Positions 52,701 to 60,869 of a stretch of DNA of 64,000 nt are shown here, one piece after another. Position numbers and translations under genes: made by a program. The DNA is taken from assembly GCA_918807975.1 (NCBI GenBank), contig OU964934.1:15190001-15254000 (forward strand), given 5' to 3'. The notes beneath the pieces are model-generated. The model had not been told where the DNA came from and ran no database searches. It worked only from the letters and a program-made list of their open reading frames with translations. The number at the start of each line of letters is the position of its first letter. The first letter of the stretch is position 1. The stretch comes from Aplidium turbinatum (lineage: Eukaryota; Chordata; Ascidiacea; Aplousobranchia; Polyclinidae).

Positions 52701-55700
52701 TTGCAACTCAATCATAACCGGAACTACTGCCACTATTTCTGATTTAGTTTCAAATACAGGATACTCCATGACAGTAAGCGCTAAAGCCAGATCAGGAGCA
52801 TTGGGCATGCCTTCCAGTCCCCTTACTGTAACTACACGTAAGATAAACTGCTTTTACATTGTCGCTAAAAGTTTCTGGCTACATTTTAGCATTTGCCAAG
52901 TAAATACAACACTATGTAACCAGAGATGTGTATAAATATGAGGTAAAAGTGAGAAAGTTAGAGTTTAAGGTAGCTTTATATGAGAAATATAACTGCTTTG
53001 TTTTTTGCCATATTAACGTTTTAAACTCCCTCTGTATCGGTGGTTTCTCTACAACCAAAGAGCGACGAAAGTGATGGTTTGTGCAAATGAAATCGTTTCT
53101 GAGTCATTCTGAAAGGTTTATGACAATCTGCAAGTTTCAGTATATTTGCGTCATGAGTTTTATATTTTGATTTCAACGTTAAGTTCAAGATAAAATTTAC
53201 AGCACTGGTACATGTCAAAAATATTCGTTCTGCAATTAGTATGACCTCAGAATCAGGGGAAGACGTGAGCACGCATCTTTTTTATTTAGTTTCTTATTTC
53301 CGTCTGAAGCTTTTTTAACGTTTGCGTTTTGACGCTTTTGTCTTTTTAAGACTCTTGTTATTTCCTAATGCATTGTTCTTCAATCAATTCTTTGTATTTA
53401 TAATGTATCAATATCTTCTGAATCGAACATACTGTCCACTTGTGGTATTTATATTGAACTGAAGGTTGCCGTTGGCAACTATTAAGGTACATTGCACTTA
53501 AAGCATGTACATTGTAGCTGTTAGTGGATTTATTGGAATTTTTCCTATCATACTTTTTCTATGCAGTAATTTCTCAACCAACAAGTGTTAAGTTAACTGG
53601 AGGCACAACAAGTTCAACTGCAAGCATAAGTTGGATGGCACCAGATCTTGGAGGAAAAGCTGAAAACATCAAAAACTATAAAGTTACTTGCGCTCCAAGT
53701 GGTTGCAACTCAACCATAAGCGGAACGACTGCCATTGTTTATGATCTAGCAACCAATACCAATCATGTTATAACTGTAACCCCCATGACCAATGGAGAGT
53801 TGGGTGAATCGTCTGCTCCACTTTCTGTAACAACACGTAAGATATACTTTGTTTTTCGAAACTTGGTTTTTTACCTTTTTATAGTCACCGAGATCTTTTC
53901 CGATACATATTCCGATACATTTATTCCTCAAGAGATTCTCTTCAAGCTAAGTGAAGTTGGTGTCTACTGAGTTAATCTTTATTGATAAAATTCACAGAGA
54001 AATTAGTTGAAATTCGCTGATTTGATATCACAGCTGAAAACTTGATCGATTTTCACTCGAATTGTTTCTGTTCGGCGCCCGTTGCGTGCGGCGTCAATTA
54101 ATTATCGAAAGCGTGTTTCTCAGTGCTGTGTCTTCTTTCAGTATTTTGGGTGAATAACTTTAATCAGCTCCAGCGCTTGTCCTGTTGGAGATAGCAAAAA
54201 ACAATGCGTCGCAAGTTTGTTCAGTATTAAACGTAGTTTATGACTTTGCACTATCTCATGATCAGAGATGAAGTTATCATGCATATAATGTCAGCAATAA
54301 CGTCAGAACTGATCTTTAAAAAAAGTTGCGACATTTGATTACTAATTAATTTAAACAATAAAGCGACTATTGAAATATTCAAAATGCAGTAATGTAGAAT
54401 GATGCACCCAGTGATAGCTACAACATTCGCATCAAGAATTTTCACAACAGATAAACCTAAATTTTAATCTTGCTTTATGCACTTAGCGTGACACATATCT
54501 GTGCTATTCGCATTGTAAAAGACATTTACACAATACACACATGCATGTCATTCGCGTTTAACGTGTTTACCTTAAATTTTAACTTTGTGTTATATAATAA
54601 AATGTGAAGTTTTCAGAATCTCTGAAAAAGCTTATTGATTGCTCTCGGAAGTGTAGTAACACAGTTTGTAATGTTTTTTGTTTTTGTAAAGGTTGAAAGT
54701 TATTTCGAGATCACTTTCAAATTAATGTTGTAACCTGGTTGAAATCACGAAAATCCTTAGACGTTATTTTTTCTTACGTGTTTTTCTATTCAGTGATTTC
54801 TCAACCAATAAGTGTGAGCCTGACTGGGGCAACAACAAGTTCAACTGCAAGCATCAATTGGATGGCACCAGATCTTGGAGGAGGAGCTGAAGGCATTAAA
54901 TTAAATTTAATTTAATTAATATTAAATTGTAATGTTTGACCATTGAGCTATCAAAAGGTTTCGGTTCACAAGCAATAAAAAGTGAAACCTGACTTACTGC
55001 TGTTGTCATACAGCGACATTGATATTAGTAATAAAACTACATTTGGGAAGCTCTAAGTCACCTCATATAAAACTGAGCAATCGATAGTAGGCTAAAGAAA
55101 GCAATGGTAAAATATGTTCTCCATGCATATGATCAATGCATATTTTTATGAGTGTTTAAGTGTTTACTTGGAAAGGATCGTACACTATTTAGTTTTGATG
55201 GGTGTTATAGATTAATTGTGCAAATGCTCCTACACCATAACAAGCTTTCTTGTTGCTGCAAATCACACAAAAGGCTCAGTAAATAATGAGATTGCTAACA
55301 TCCCGATTGCATTAAACAATAAAAAACCTCAGTAGTCGTAGAGTCTTAGACAATGAAAGCGATCTGTAGAACCATGTAGATAGCGCTTGATTGGAATACA
55401 GTTTGCAACCATTGACCACCACCAAATATAACATGCTAAATGTCAGAATATACTATCCTTTTAGGCTAACCTCACGTAGACCCGTAGATGCGGCGCCAAA
55501 ATGTCTCTGCAACTACTTCTCGTATCTAGGAGGATGAAAACAAAGCAACTTCCGTAGATCTATCAGAGTGCGTTGTGGTAAAAATCATACTGTCACTTTT
55601 CAACTATGACAGTGTTACTTTGACAATTTCTGTTCACGTTTTGGTGTTATTTTGTGTTTTTTAGAGTAAAAACTCATTATTGTTGCCAAGTCTGGTAGAA

Positions 55701-58700
55701 GTGCAGAAAGCCACAAGCCGCAAAGAAGAAGGCTTCCTTTTTACGTGTAGGCTAGCCTACTCGAAAGAAAGAAGGATACATTTTTACTTTGTAACATTTT
55801 AAAAATCACCAATCCCTAAGAATACTGATTACATCACTTTTCAATGTAGAAAAAATTCAGGTGATTCCCCCATGTTGTGTATGGCCGGCCAATAATCTTA
55901 TTGATCTATCGATGAAGAACATAAATTTAATTCTTTTCTGAGTCAAGCTTCAATCGCAGGAAAGTGATCCAGTTTGGTTAAAAACCAATTCGATTAATTG
56001 AATGTAAAGTTGACAGTAAAAATGCACTAAACAAAGAAAACTCATTGAGTCAGATGAGACGCCGACAAAAAAGCAAACAGCCAACAAAAGTTCCAGAACA
56101 GAACAATGATTCTGCTCATCGGAGCAAGGTAAATATGCAGAGAATAAGCTGCCCTGCTTTGTGTTAAGCGTGTAAGTTCTATGGAAAGAAAGGCTAACAA
56201 TATAATGAGTATGCGAGATACGACAAACAGCCCTTTTTGTAGGTCATTTGCACGTTGCTGCCACACTAAAGTATAAAAATATGTTTCGTGCAGAATTCGC
56301 TCGCATCGTCTTTTCATCTTCGTGGTTTGAATAACTCATCACATTATTCAAGGTGAACTTATGATCTATAAACCAGTGTGATCAAAGTGATTCAAGTGCT
56401 TGGCGGCCGAGTAATATAATTCATCAAGGCGATAATAAGAGCGGTAGGTAGCTGGACTTATGAAGCTTGTAACCATCTTTCACCTACAAATCTGTGGTCG
56501 TTGTTTCATATTCGATACTGTTGCAACGAACCCACGCCACAAAAGACATTTGATACCATTCAGAATTTTTAAGAAAACATTTCTGGCAATTTATATCCTG
56601 ATGACAAAGTTTCTTACTCTGATGCGTCAATTGACGTGTTGGTCGTTAGGCCTACTATATACTAGTTTGAAATCGCGGTCGTTCTAGTGTTGCAACACAA
56701 AATACGCTCCCGAAGTTTATTTGTATTTATTCAATTTATTTGTGATAAAAAATTTAATCAATATTCGCATTTGTTGCTAATTGTAAGAATTATGATTAGT
56801 TTGAGACTATAGAATTATAATATAAATTTTCCTGGAATTATTTAGTTTTCTTTTCATTGCCGGACATGCTTATTGCTTAATGCTTATCCGTTAACCAACC
56901 TTTCACCAACATCATCCTACTACAGTACTTCAACACCTCAACGTTTGACTGCCATTTTCTCTTATCATGCTGATATTTGATAATTTGCCTTCGGTTTGAT
57001 TGAAAATAATCTAATAGATTGAAACTTATGTCCATCTGCATTGAGTTAAATGGCTTGTTATTACTACCTTAAGTCAGTTTTAACCCATGTAAACACCCAC
57101 CAAATTTGTAAATACCCAAGTTATATCTTGGTTACTCATACTGGCATCATAAAAAAAGGTTTTTATACAAACTTTATCTACACGTTGTCATCAAATATCG
57201 GCTGCAAACCACAAGTTAATTTTCACCTGTGTGATAAATGCATAACAAATAAACTTCGGGAGCGTATTTTGTGTTGCAACACTAGAACGACCGCGATTTC
57301 AAACTAGTATATAGTAGGCCTAACGACCAACACGTCAATTGACGCATCAGAGTAAGAAACTTTGTCATCAGGATGTAAATTGCCAGAAATGTTTTCTTAA
57401 AAATTCTGAATGGTATCAAATGTCTTTTGTGGCGTGGGTTTGTTGCAACAGTATCGAATATGGAACAACGACCACAGATTTGTAGGTGAAAGATGGTTAC
57501 AAGCTTCATAAGTCCAGCTACCTACCGCTCTTATTATCGCCTTGATGAATTATATTACTCGGCCGCCAAGCACTTGAATCACTTTGATCACACTGGTTTA
57601 TAGATCATAAGTTCACCTTGAATAATGTGATGAGTTATTCAAACCACGAAGATGAAAAGACGATGCGAGCGAATTCTGCATGAAACATATTTTTATACTT
57701 TAGTGTGGCAGCAACGTGCAAATGGCCTACAAAAAGGGCTGTTTGTCGTATCTCGCATACTCATTATATTGTTAGCCTTTCTTTCCATAGAACTTACACG
57801 CTTAACACAAAGCAGGGCAGCTTATTCTCTGCATATTTACCTTGCTCCGATGAGCAGAATCATTGTTCTGTTCTGGAACTTTTTGTTGGCTGCTCGCTTT
57901 TTTGTCGGCGTCTCATCTGACTCAATGAGTTTTCTTTGTTTAGTGCATTTTTACTGTCAACTTTACATTCAATTAATCGAATTGGTTTTTAACCAAACTG
58001 GATCACTTTCCTGCGATTGAAGCTTGACTCAAAAAAGAATTAAATTTATGTTCTTCATCGATAGATCAATAAGATTATTGGCCGCCATACACAACATGGG
58101 GGAATCACCTGAATTTTTTCTACATTGAAAAGTGATGTAATCAGTATTCTTAGGGATTGGTGATTTTTAAAATGTTACAAAGTAAAAATGTATCCTTCTT
58201 CCTTTCGAGTAGGCTAGCCTACACGTAAGAAGGAAGCCTTCTTCTTTGCGGCTTGTGGCTTTCTGCACTTCTATCAGACTTGGCAACAATAATGAGTTTT
58301 TACTCTAAAAAACACAAAATAACACCAAAACGTGAACAGAAATTGTCAAAGTAACACTGTCATAGTTGAAAAGTGACAGTATAATTTTTACCACAACGCA
58401 CTCTGATAGATCTACGGAAGTTGCTTTGTTTTCATCCTCCTAGATACGAGAAGTAGTTGTAGAGACATTTTGGCGCCGCATCTACGGGTCTACGTGAGGT
58501 TAGCCTAAAAGGATAGTATATTCTGACATTTAGCATGTTATATTTGGTGGTGGTCAATGGTGGCAAACTGTATTCCAATCAAGCCCTATCTGTATCTACA
58601 TGGTTCTACAGATCGCTTTCATTGTCTAAGACTCTACGACTACTGAGGTTTTTTATTGTTTAATGCAATCGGGATGTTAGCAATCTCATTATTTACTGAG

Positions 58701-60784
58701 CCTTTTGTGTGATTTGCAGCAACAAGAAAGCTTGTTATGGTGTAGGAGCATTTGCACAATTAATCTATAACACCCATCAAAACTAAATAGTGTACGATCC
58801 TTTCCAAGTAAACACTTAAACACTCATAAAAATATGCATTGATCATATGCATGGAGAACATATTTTACCATTGCTTTCTTTAGCCTACTATCGATTGCTC
58901 AGTTTTATATGAGGTGACTTAGAGCTTCCCAAATGTAGTTTTATTACTAATATCAATGTCGCTGTATGACAACAGCAGTAAGTCAGGTTTCACTTTTTAT
59001 TGCTTGTGAACCGAAATCTTTTGATAGCTCAATGGTCAAACATTACCGACTATTGATTGTGAGCATGGAAATAGTCAGAAGTGAAATCAAACTGAATTAA
59101 GCTATCATGTTATTTTGCATCGCTTTCTCACAAAAGAGCTTTACAAACAAATGAAACGTGTATAAAAGTTTGCCAAATGTTTAAATGGACGGGTCAATTG
59201 ACGCTTTCGGTCGTTCTAGGTAGAAATGACAATAAATTCGTTGTGTTAGTGTAAACATCCTCAAAATCAACACAAACAGATCGTTACCTAAAAACATAAT
59301 TATCATGAAGTTTCAGGGGAAAAGTTTAATATGAAAGGGACACACGAGACAGTGAACATTGTAACTTGCGTCAATTTACGCGCGGTTGTTCTAACTTGGG
59401 TTTGTGTTCATTGATTTTTACTCTCACAAAAGCATCATAATAATGTTTGAACAGACTTATTTTCTGGTTTCGTCAACCATTGCTCTGTTTAATAAGATTT
59501 TAAAGTACAGCACCGTAGCCAACTTGGTTCTATGTTGTGTTTGCAGATCAGACGGGGACAATTGTTGGCGTGGTTGTTGCTGTGGTAGCAGTAATCTGCA
59601 TTAGTGGTGGAGTATTTTATTACTACAGAAAAAGAAACCTAAAAAATATCCCGTACGTTGTACCTTTTCATTATGTGTAAAAAGTAAATGCAAAGTGTCT
59701 GCTTCATTTTTTCAACGATTTTATAGCGATCGATACTCTATGGTATTGTATTACAAAGTAAATACCACATGGTGGTAAGCGTAACATAAGACAACTTGTC
59801 AATGCCATGACAGTTTAGCAATCAGGCCAGCAATCAAACTGTGAAATGGACCTATCATTGTTGTAATCTGAGTACAATTTTGCTCGGACTTTCCCCGCTT
59901 TACACAAGAGAACAATTTTTTAAAAAAGAACTCATTCGGCACAAATATGAAAGGCGTTTTGTACCACCTGGAACCTGCAATTAGACCCATGTTTATCAAA
60001 CGCAGTAGCTGGAAAACTTGATACCATCTTGCAACTGAGTTGATTCAGAGAAAAACTGCAATGTGCTGCCTCTCAGAGTCTCAAGTAAATTTAGTTTACT
60101 TCATGTTCAGTTTTCTTCTGAATGTACTTTCGAAACGCTCTGCAGAAGCGTGACTTGAAAAGGTCACATTCGCATAATCACAAAACAGCTTGTGGTTTTG
60201 TTAGCAAGTTTGCGGCTAAAAACTTACACTTTATTAAAAACGACACTACATTGCCTTGGTTAAGAAATGCATTAGTGAGATATCAATGTTTGTGTAATTT
60301 GGATCCCGTCAACTCCAAAATTGAAAGACATTTGGAGACCAACGACCGGGAGCAGCTGGTTTTAACTTCCTACAATAAACGTTATGTACAGCAGATCTAA
60401 AACTGGAAAACTGCGCTTTAACTTGTTTTGCACTCTTGTAATATAAAAAATTTTGGAATAATTTGCTGCTATAATTATAGCTCAGCTACTCTCATTTAAA
60501 CTTTTATCTTTAAAAATTCTTTTGTTAAAATTTACTTTTGCTTCCCCAGGCCTTCTTTTCCAAACACAACTGTTGTTATTCGCAATGAGCAAGCTATGCA
60601 AATTACCCCATCAACTTCAAAGTGAGCAAATATAATGTTTTTAAAAATTGTTGACCATAATTTTATAAAACAATATTATTAGCATTTCAATAAAGTACGA
60701 ATTTTGTGGCATTTTTAGAGACACAAATTGGAAAATAGCTACGCAGGCTTTATAGCTCCGAGGACATACCGACTAGTTGTTTGA
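28558..60784 (+). CDS. Transmembrane receptor with FN3 repeats and short tail, no phosphatase domain; 5' end not seen
   Basis: Eight exons join in frame: 28558-28738, 32064-32172, 40525-40824, 52565-52837, 53567-53836, 59547-59652, 60550-60621, 60721-60784. They give four FN3 domains (the first split over two exons, the next three one exon each), then THQTGTIVGVVVAVVAVICI and SGGVFYYYRKRNLKNIP (membrane helix and basic stop-transfer), then a tail of about 44 residues with VIRNEQAMQITPSTSK and a final PRTYRLVV. FN3 exons with phase-1 borders are typical of R3 receptor phosphatases and related adhesion receptors. The gene follows a pseudophosphatase gene in the same orientation, so common origin is plausible. 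No signal peptide exon was found. Function is unknown; a surface recognition or adhesion role is inference. Confidence 0.8.
28739..30548. other. Intron of the FN3 receptor; possible decayed repeat
   Basis: No exon seen. GGGCCCGGTACC near 29721 and GAGCCCGGGTCCAAAGGTAC near 30448 may be parts of one decayed element. A similar end (TTTTGGACCCGAGCCTGG) lies at 9290-9308. No target duplication was found. Confidence 0.35.
30557..31910. mobile_element. Non-autonomous hAT-like element with GATCTT sub-terminal repeats
   Basis: The ends are CAGAGATGGGCGTGATC and the complement CAGAGATGGGCAAGATC, flanked by GCTGCACA / CCTGCACA (30549-30556 and 31911-31918, seven of eight identical). Both ends are packed with TGATCTTGATCTTGAAGATC arrays in mirror arrangement over about 100-170 bp. 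A retroelement fragment lies inside. No transposase. Confidence 0.8.
30900..31410 (-). pseudogene. Penelope-like or GIY-YIG retroelement, 3' fragment
   Basis: On the - strand: HIGMSTRHLTSEL, a stop, then SAIKDHIIECSFC, KFSADSFKILRKGKSQLDTK, IQEVGLLLIKRCNPNSSKQL and GASILLNIY. The pattern YIGxTxRHL ... HxxxC ... F.IL.KGK...L..K..E...IK...P....QL resembles the GIY-YIG end and tail of Penelope-like elements. Downstream, CGAACGTTTTCGGTTTTACT and CCTCATCAGG at 30950-30980 resemble their 3' ends. Truncated. Confidence 0.55.
32064..32172 (+). CDS. FN3 receptor exon: second half of the first FN3 domain
   Basis: TTTTTTCAG acceptor. Encodes YTITSLDPRTKYDVGVCSNG then EGSTSTPPTKKPNLVT, the F and G strands of FN3 (L-x-P-x-T-x-Y motif). 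The donor GTAAAA leaves one base of a glycine codon (phase 1). Confidence 0.88.
32173..34331. other. Intron; no exon seen
   Basis: AT-rich. It contains a short palindromic repeat at 32569-32680 and a possible hAT-like end (CAGTGACGTAGCCAGG) at 34248. The overlapping open frames near 33540-33950 have no domain I recognise. Confidence 0.4.
32569..32680. repeat. Short palindromic repeat, also seen at 41.3 kb
   Basis: Arms of about 30 bases: TTCTCAGCAGCCGATTGTAG on the left faces GCAATCGGCTGCCAAGAA on the right. A single arm of the same sequence (TTTCTCGGCAGCCGATTTGC) lies at 41295-41320, so it is dispersed. Confidence 0.55.
34341..35440. mobile_element. Element with inverted minisatellite ends and a TTAGGG-like core
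   Basis: The left end is about 12 tandem copies of a 14-16-bp unit CGACAGTTTATCGAA (34347-34530). The right end is about 13 copies of its reverse complement (35247-35433). Between them is roughly 500 bp of degenerate GGGGTTAGGGTTAGG repeats, with a second short block of the end unit at 34674-34704. TAAAAACAT flanks it on both sides (34332-34340 and 35441-35449), a possible 9-bp target duplication. A G/C-rich insertion, perhaps another element, lies at 35060-35240. No coding sequence; superfamily unknown. Confidence 0.65.
35450..35977. other. Intron; nothing recognised
   Basis: No exon or paired repeat end seen between the two elements. Confidence 0.4.
36230..39055. other. Interior of the 4-kb element; no gene
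   Basis: AT-rich. The stretch at about 37620-38100 (TTCTTATAAAAATGAATAAG, CGCTGCTTAGCGACTTTACT) matches the inside of the hAT at 62232-62956. GCGGCCCGTGGAG near 38710 looks like a decayed hAT end. No coding potential recognised. Confidence 0.5.
39056..39345 (+). mobile_element. tRNA-derived SINE, family A, copy 3
   Basis: The head GCCCCGTTAGCTCAGTTATG is shortened compared with copy 1. The body matches (CTGCTCTCCATTCAGCGGGC, CCAATCTCGGTGACCGG) and the tail is GAGGATAAAGATTC. The open frames at 39040-39422 are this SINE. Confidence 0.85.
39412..39605. mobile_element. Small hAT-like MITE
   Basis: A 194-bp element with ends CAGTGGCGTAGCTTGG and TTTAGCTACGCCACAG and the perfect 8-bp duplication TGTTGATT (39404-39411 and 39606-39613). 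The inside is rich in CCGCCCGG. Non-coding. Confidence 0.85.
40014..40524. other. Intron; nothing recognised
   Basis: AT-rich sequence leading to the TTTTATCAG acceptor of the next FN3 exon. Confidence 0.45.
40525..40824 (+). CDS. FN3 receptor exon: second FN3 domain
   Basis: Complete FN3 domain of 100 codons with phase-1 borders: PKAPEDIQVLRSTATTLNIS, W at the usual place, RYDVTYKQTENG, FVINDLTSNTNYVITVTSIT and a final PKTGTT. The donor is C|GTGAGT. The first base joins the G left by the preceding exon to make glycine, which supports the splice. Confidence 0.92.
40825..40977 (+). promoter_or_regulatory. Possible intronic alternative 3' end with its own membrane segment and poly(A) signal
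   Basis: If the donor at 40824 is not used, the frame continues about 50 codons: RELYAYSSNR, the hydrophobic run ISVCISCIAVISIVFLFAYH, then SVRVPLMSRKSQKVQ and TAA. The TAA (40974-40976) sits inside an AATAAA (40972-40977). This would give a shorter membrane-anchored receptor. AT-rich introns often encode hydrophobic runs by chance, so this is only a candidate. Confidence 0.3.
40978..42071. other. Intron; nothing recognised beyond one repeat arm
   Basis: Contains one arm of the short palindromic repeat (41283-41365). No exon seen. Confidence 0.4.
42072..42560 (-). pseudogene. LINE C-terminal fragment with CCHC finger
   Basis: About 160 codons on the - strand with CKFCKMAVDNIKHLLTEC (C-x2-C-x7-H-x4-C), then TFTKSIWTKIEKLYHSI and a hydrophobic/basic block ILLILNTVKSTIIKKK. 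This is the zinc-finger end of the RT protein in L1/Tx1-type and related LINEs (CxxC ... HLLxxC ... xxW). The upstream RT is missing, as in a 5'-truncated copy. Confidence 0.7.
42561..42904. other. Intron; repeat pieces
   Basis: Holds G/C-rich GGGGGCCC and GGGCCCTGGGC stretches that look like an element end, and the short piece shared with 5992-6020. No exon. Confidence 0.35.
42905..43213 (+). mobile_element. tRNA-derived SINE, family B, copy 2
   Basis: The head has GTGGCCAAGTGGTTAGCGCG and the B-box GTTCGACTCC. The body has TTCTCTGGGCAAGAAACTTT and the tail is GGATAAAGATAATAAAAC. Same family as 6318-6632. Confidence 0.85.
43214..43625. other. Intron; nothing recognised
   Basis: No coding block or repeat partner seen. 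Confidence 0.4.
43626..43982. repeat. Left TIR of the 4-kb element
   Basis: 357 bp. Carries several copies of GGCCGCCATTTTGAA and CAAAATGGCCGC in opposite orientation, which resemble the YY1-type core ATGGCGGC. The reverse complement is at 47335-47681, diverged by small changes. Confidence 0.8.
44010..47111 (-). pseudogene. Broken transposon protein with DTDVLVL and cysteine-rich end
   Basis: Pieces on the - strand in order: RLSQQKTLVVGQGYSTVITF and DMALYEKAVQLLDARVDL (about 46900-46700), REIVSRLGELHAVMAALRAL (about 46690), SGVDDAWIEADVYRSA, then a long middle, LIFFSLDTDVLVLAVANYDQ (about 44870), FHTFSGADNVGRFSG (about 44700), and CQCKTNCSTQRCSCRRNN LTSTDLCLC (about 44200). The D-T-D-V and the F-SGxDxxGRF motifs plus the Cys-rich tail are known from abundant uncharacterised repeat proteins of invertebrates. 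I cannot assign the superfamily. Many stops and frame changes; no intact frame over 135 codons. Confidence 0.65.
47335..47681. repeat. Right TIR of the 4-kb element
   Basis: 347 bp, the reverse complement of 43626-43982, including the CAAAATGGCGGCCATG motif. Confidence 0.8.
47964..48592 (+). pseudogene. LINE reverse transcriptase C-terminus, 5'-truncated
   Basis: Reads YLGDRINGSGGCEAAVATRA, RLGWAKFRECGEMLY, then KGKVYRSCVRPAMLYGSETW, LRRTERSMVRAICGVK. After a frame change near 48250 it reads RWYGHVIRREEGN, RSRPRRTWKQQVKDEF and WRKGIKTIAARKQSATP. This is the well-known C-terminal end of craniid/L2/RTE-like LINE reverse transcriptases (YLGD ... LLYGSETW ... RMIRW.CG ... RPRKTW). A GATGATGATGAT-type tail follows. 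Confidence 0.85.
49392..50133. mobile_element. Non-autonomous hAT element nested in the 3.4-kb hAT
   Basis: The ends CATAGCCGTACGAGACC and CTGGCTCGTACGGCTATG are bordered by GTCTGCAC / ATCTGCAC (49384-49391 and 50134-50141, seven of eight identical). It contains several repeats of TTGCCCAAAT / TTTGGGCAG. 742 bp, no transposase. Confidence 0.8.
51177..52564. other. Intron; holds a possible hAT zinc-finger fragment
   Basis: Apart from the fragment at 51487-51905 no exon is seen. It ends at the TTTTTCTATGCAG acceptor of the next FN3 exon. Confidence 0.45.
51487..51905 (+). pseudogene. Possible hAT transposase N-terminus with TTF-type finger
   Basis: An 88-codon frame starts MESTPLLVDDNSFNSNTSKE. 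After a frame change near 51755 the sequence reads YSPSMDRVYCQPCLIFKLTE, NLKNEPKKPNYEKLK and then a possible donor GTATAG. YSPSxDxVYCxxCxxF resembles the TTF/BED-like finger of hAT transposases. No core domain follows. Confidence 0.4.
52565..52837 (+). CDS. FN3 receptor exon: third FN3 domain
   Basis: Encodes ISQPTNIQQSGASSSSTATI, SWVPPDLGGKAQGIQSYEVT, CNPNDCNSIITGTTATISDL and a GYSMTVSAKARSG end. 273 bp with phase-1 borders. The acceptor is TTTTTCTATGCAG and the donor C|GTAAGA. Strongly similar to the next exon, including the flanking intron edges, so it is a tandem duplicate. Confidence 0.92.
52838..53566. other. Intron between the duplicated FN3 exons
   Basis: No other feature. The 12 or so bases before both acceptors are nearly the same (TTTTTCTATGCAG), as expected if exon and flank were copied together. 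Confidence 0.6.
53567..53836 (+). CDS. FN3 receptor exon: fourth FN3 domain
   Basis: Encodes ISQPTSVKLTGGTTSSTASI, SWMAPDLGGKAENIKNYKVT, CAPSGCNSTISGTTAIVYDL and TNHVITVTPMTNGELGESSA. 270 bp with phase-1 borders. It keeps the paired cysteines of its neighbour (TCxPxxCNS). The donor's left-over C joins AT of the membrane exon at 59547 to give histidine, so the frame runs straight to the helix. Confidence 0.92.
53837..54793. other. Intron before the broken FN3 exon
   Basis: AT-rich. No exon or repeat end seen. Confidence 0.5.
54794..54900 (+). pseudogene. Broken third copy of the duplicated FN3 exon
   Basis: An acceptor-like TTTTTCTATTCAG leads to ISQPISVSLTGATTSSTASI and NWMAPDLGGGAEGIK, closest to the exon at 53567. 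The match ends at about 54896 and runs into AATTTAATTTAATTAATATT with in-frame stops. The second half of the domain and its donor are missing and are not found after the palindrome either. Splicing from 53836 to 59547 keeps the frame without it. Confidence 0.85.
54929..59046. repeat. Giant palindrome, arms ~1.8 kb
   Basis: The left arm 54929-56724 (1796 bp) is the reverse complement of the right arm 57245-59046 (1802 bp), with a 520-bp spacer. The outer ends are GTAATGTTTGACCATTGAG and its complement. In one 95-base sample I count three differences, so roughly 97 percent identity. The open frames at 56042-56317 (-) and 57652-58020 (+) are the same sequence, as are 56460-56687 (+) and 57282-57509 (-). 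No target duplication or known domain was found. It lies in the intron before the membrane exon, next to the broken FN3 copy. Confidence 0.92.
56725..57244. other. Spacer of the palindrome
   Basis: 520 bp of AT-rich sequence present once. The short open frame at 57050-57307 has no recognisable domain. Confidence 0.6.
59047..59546. other. Intron between the palindrome and the membrane exon
   Basis: No trace of the missing half of the FN3 copy. It ends in the acceptor TGTGTTTGCAG. Confidence 0.5.
59547..59652 (+). CDS. FN3 receptor exon: membrane helix
   Basis: Encodes HQTGTIVGVVVAVVAVICIS then GGVFYYYRKRNLKNIP, a hydrophobic helix of about 23 residues followed by a basic stop-transfer cluster. 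That predicts a type I membrane protein with the C-terminus inside. The donor is CC|GTACGT (phase 2). Confidence 0.88.
59653..60549. other. Intron between the membrane and tail exons
   Basis: No exon recognised. The open frame at 60122-60400 has no domain I know. Confidence 0.45.
60550..60621 (+). CDS. FN3 receptor exon: cytoplasmic tail, first part
   Basis: CTTCCCCAG acceptor. Encodes PSFPNTTVVIRNEQAMQITP then STS. 72 bp keeps phase 2. The donor is AA|GTGAGC. No tyrosine or known signalling motif. Confidence 0.75.
60721..60784 (+). CDS. FN3 receptor last exon: end of tail
   Basis: With the acceptor after TTTTTAGAG the frame gives KHKLENSYAGFIAPRTYRLV V and TGA at 60782-60784. Using the AG two bases earlier gives KDTNWKIATQAL and an early stop. 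The longer reading looks more protein-like, but I cannot decide. An AATAAA follows about 75 bases later. Confidence 0.6.
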
Positions 60785-60858
60785 AGTCTTTGACCCGGCT
60801 ATGTTTTTATGTTCTTCTCGCCTTGTCAATAATTTTGTACTCGTGCTTTATTGATCAA

Positions 60859-60864
60859 AATAAA
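60859..60864 (+). promoter_or_regulatory. Polyadenylation signal AATAAA of the FN3 receptor
   Basis: Canonical AATAAA at normal distance after the stop at 60784. It supports a gene end here without a phosphatase domain. Confidence 0.6.
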
Positions 60865-60869
60865 ACAGT

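Noticed and set aside
52838-53970. Read-through ends after the third and fourth FN3 exons as further membrane isoforms
   Set aside because: The extensions are only moderately hydrophobic, have charged residues inside, and no AATAAA at the stop, unlike 40825-40977.
56042-58020. A gene encoding the 91-122-residue hydrophobic protein found twice
   Set aside because: Both frames are mirror copies in the palindrome arms, differ at the end, and have no known domain, splice support or promoter.
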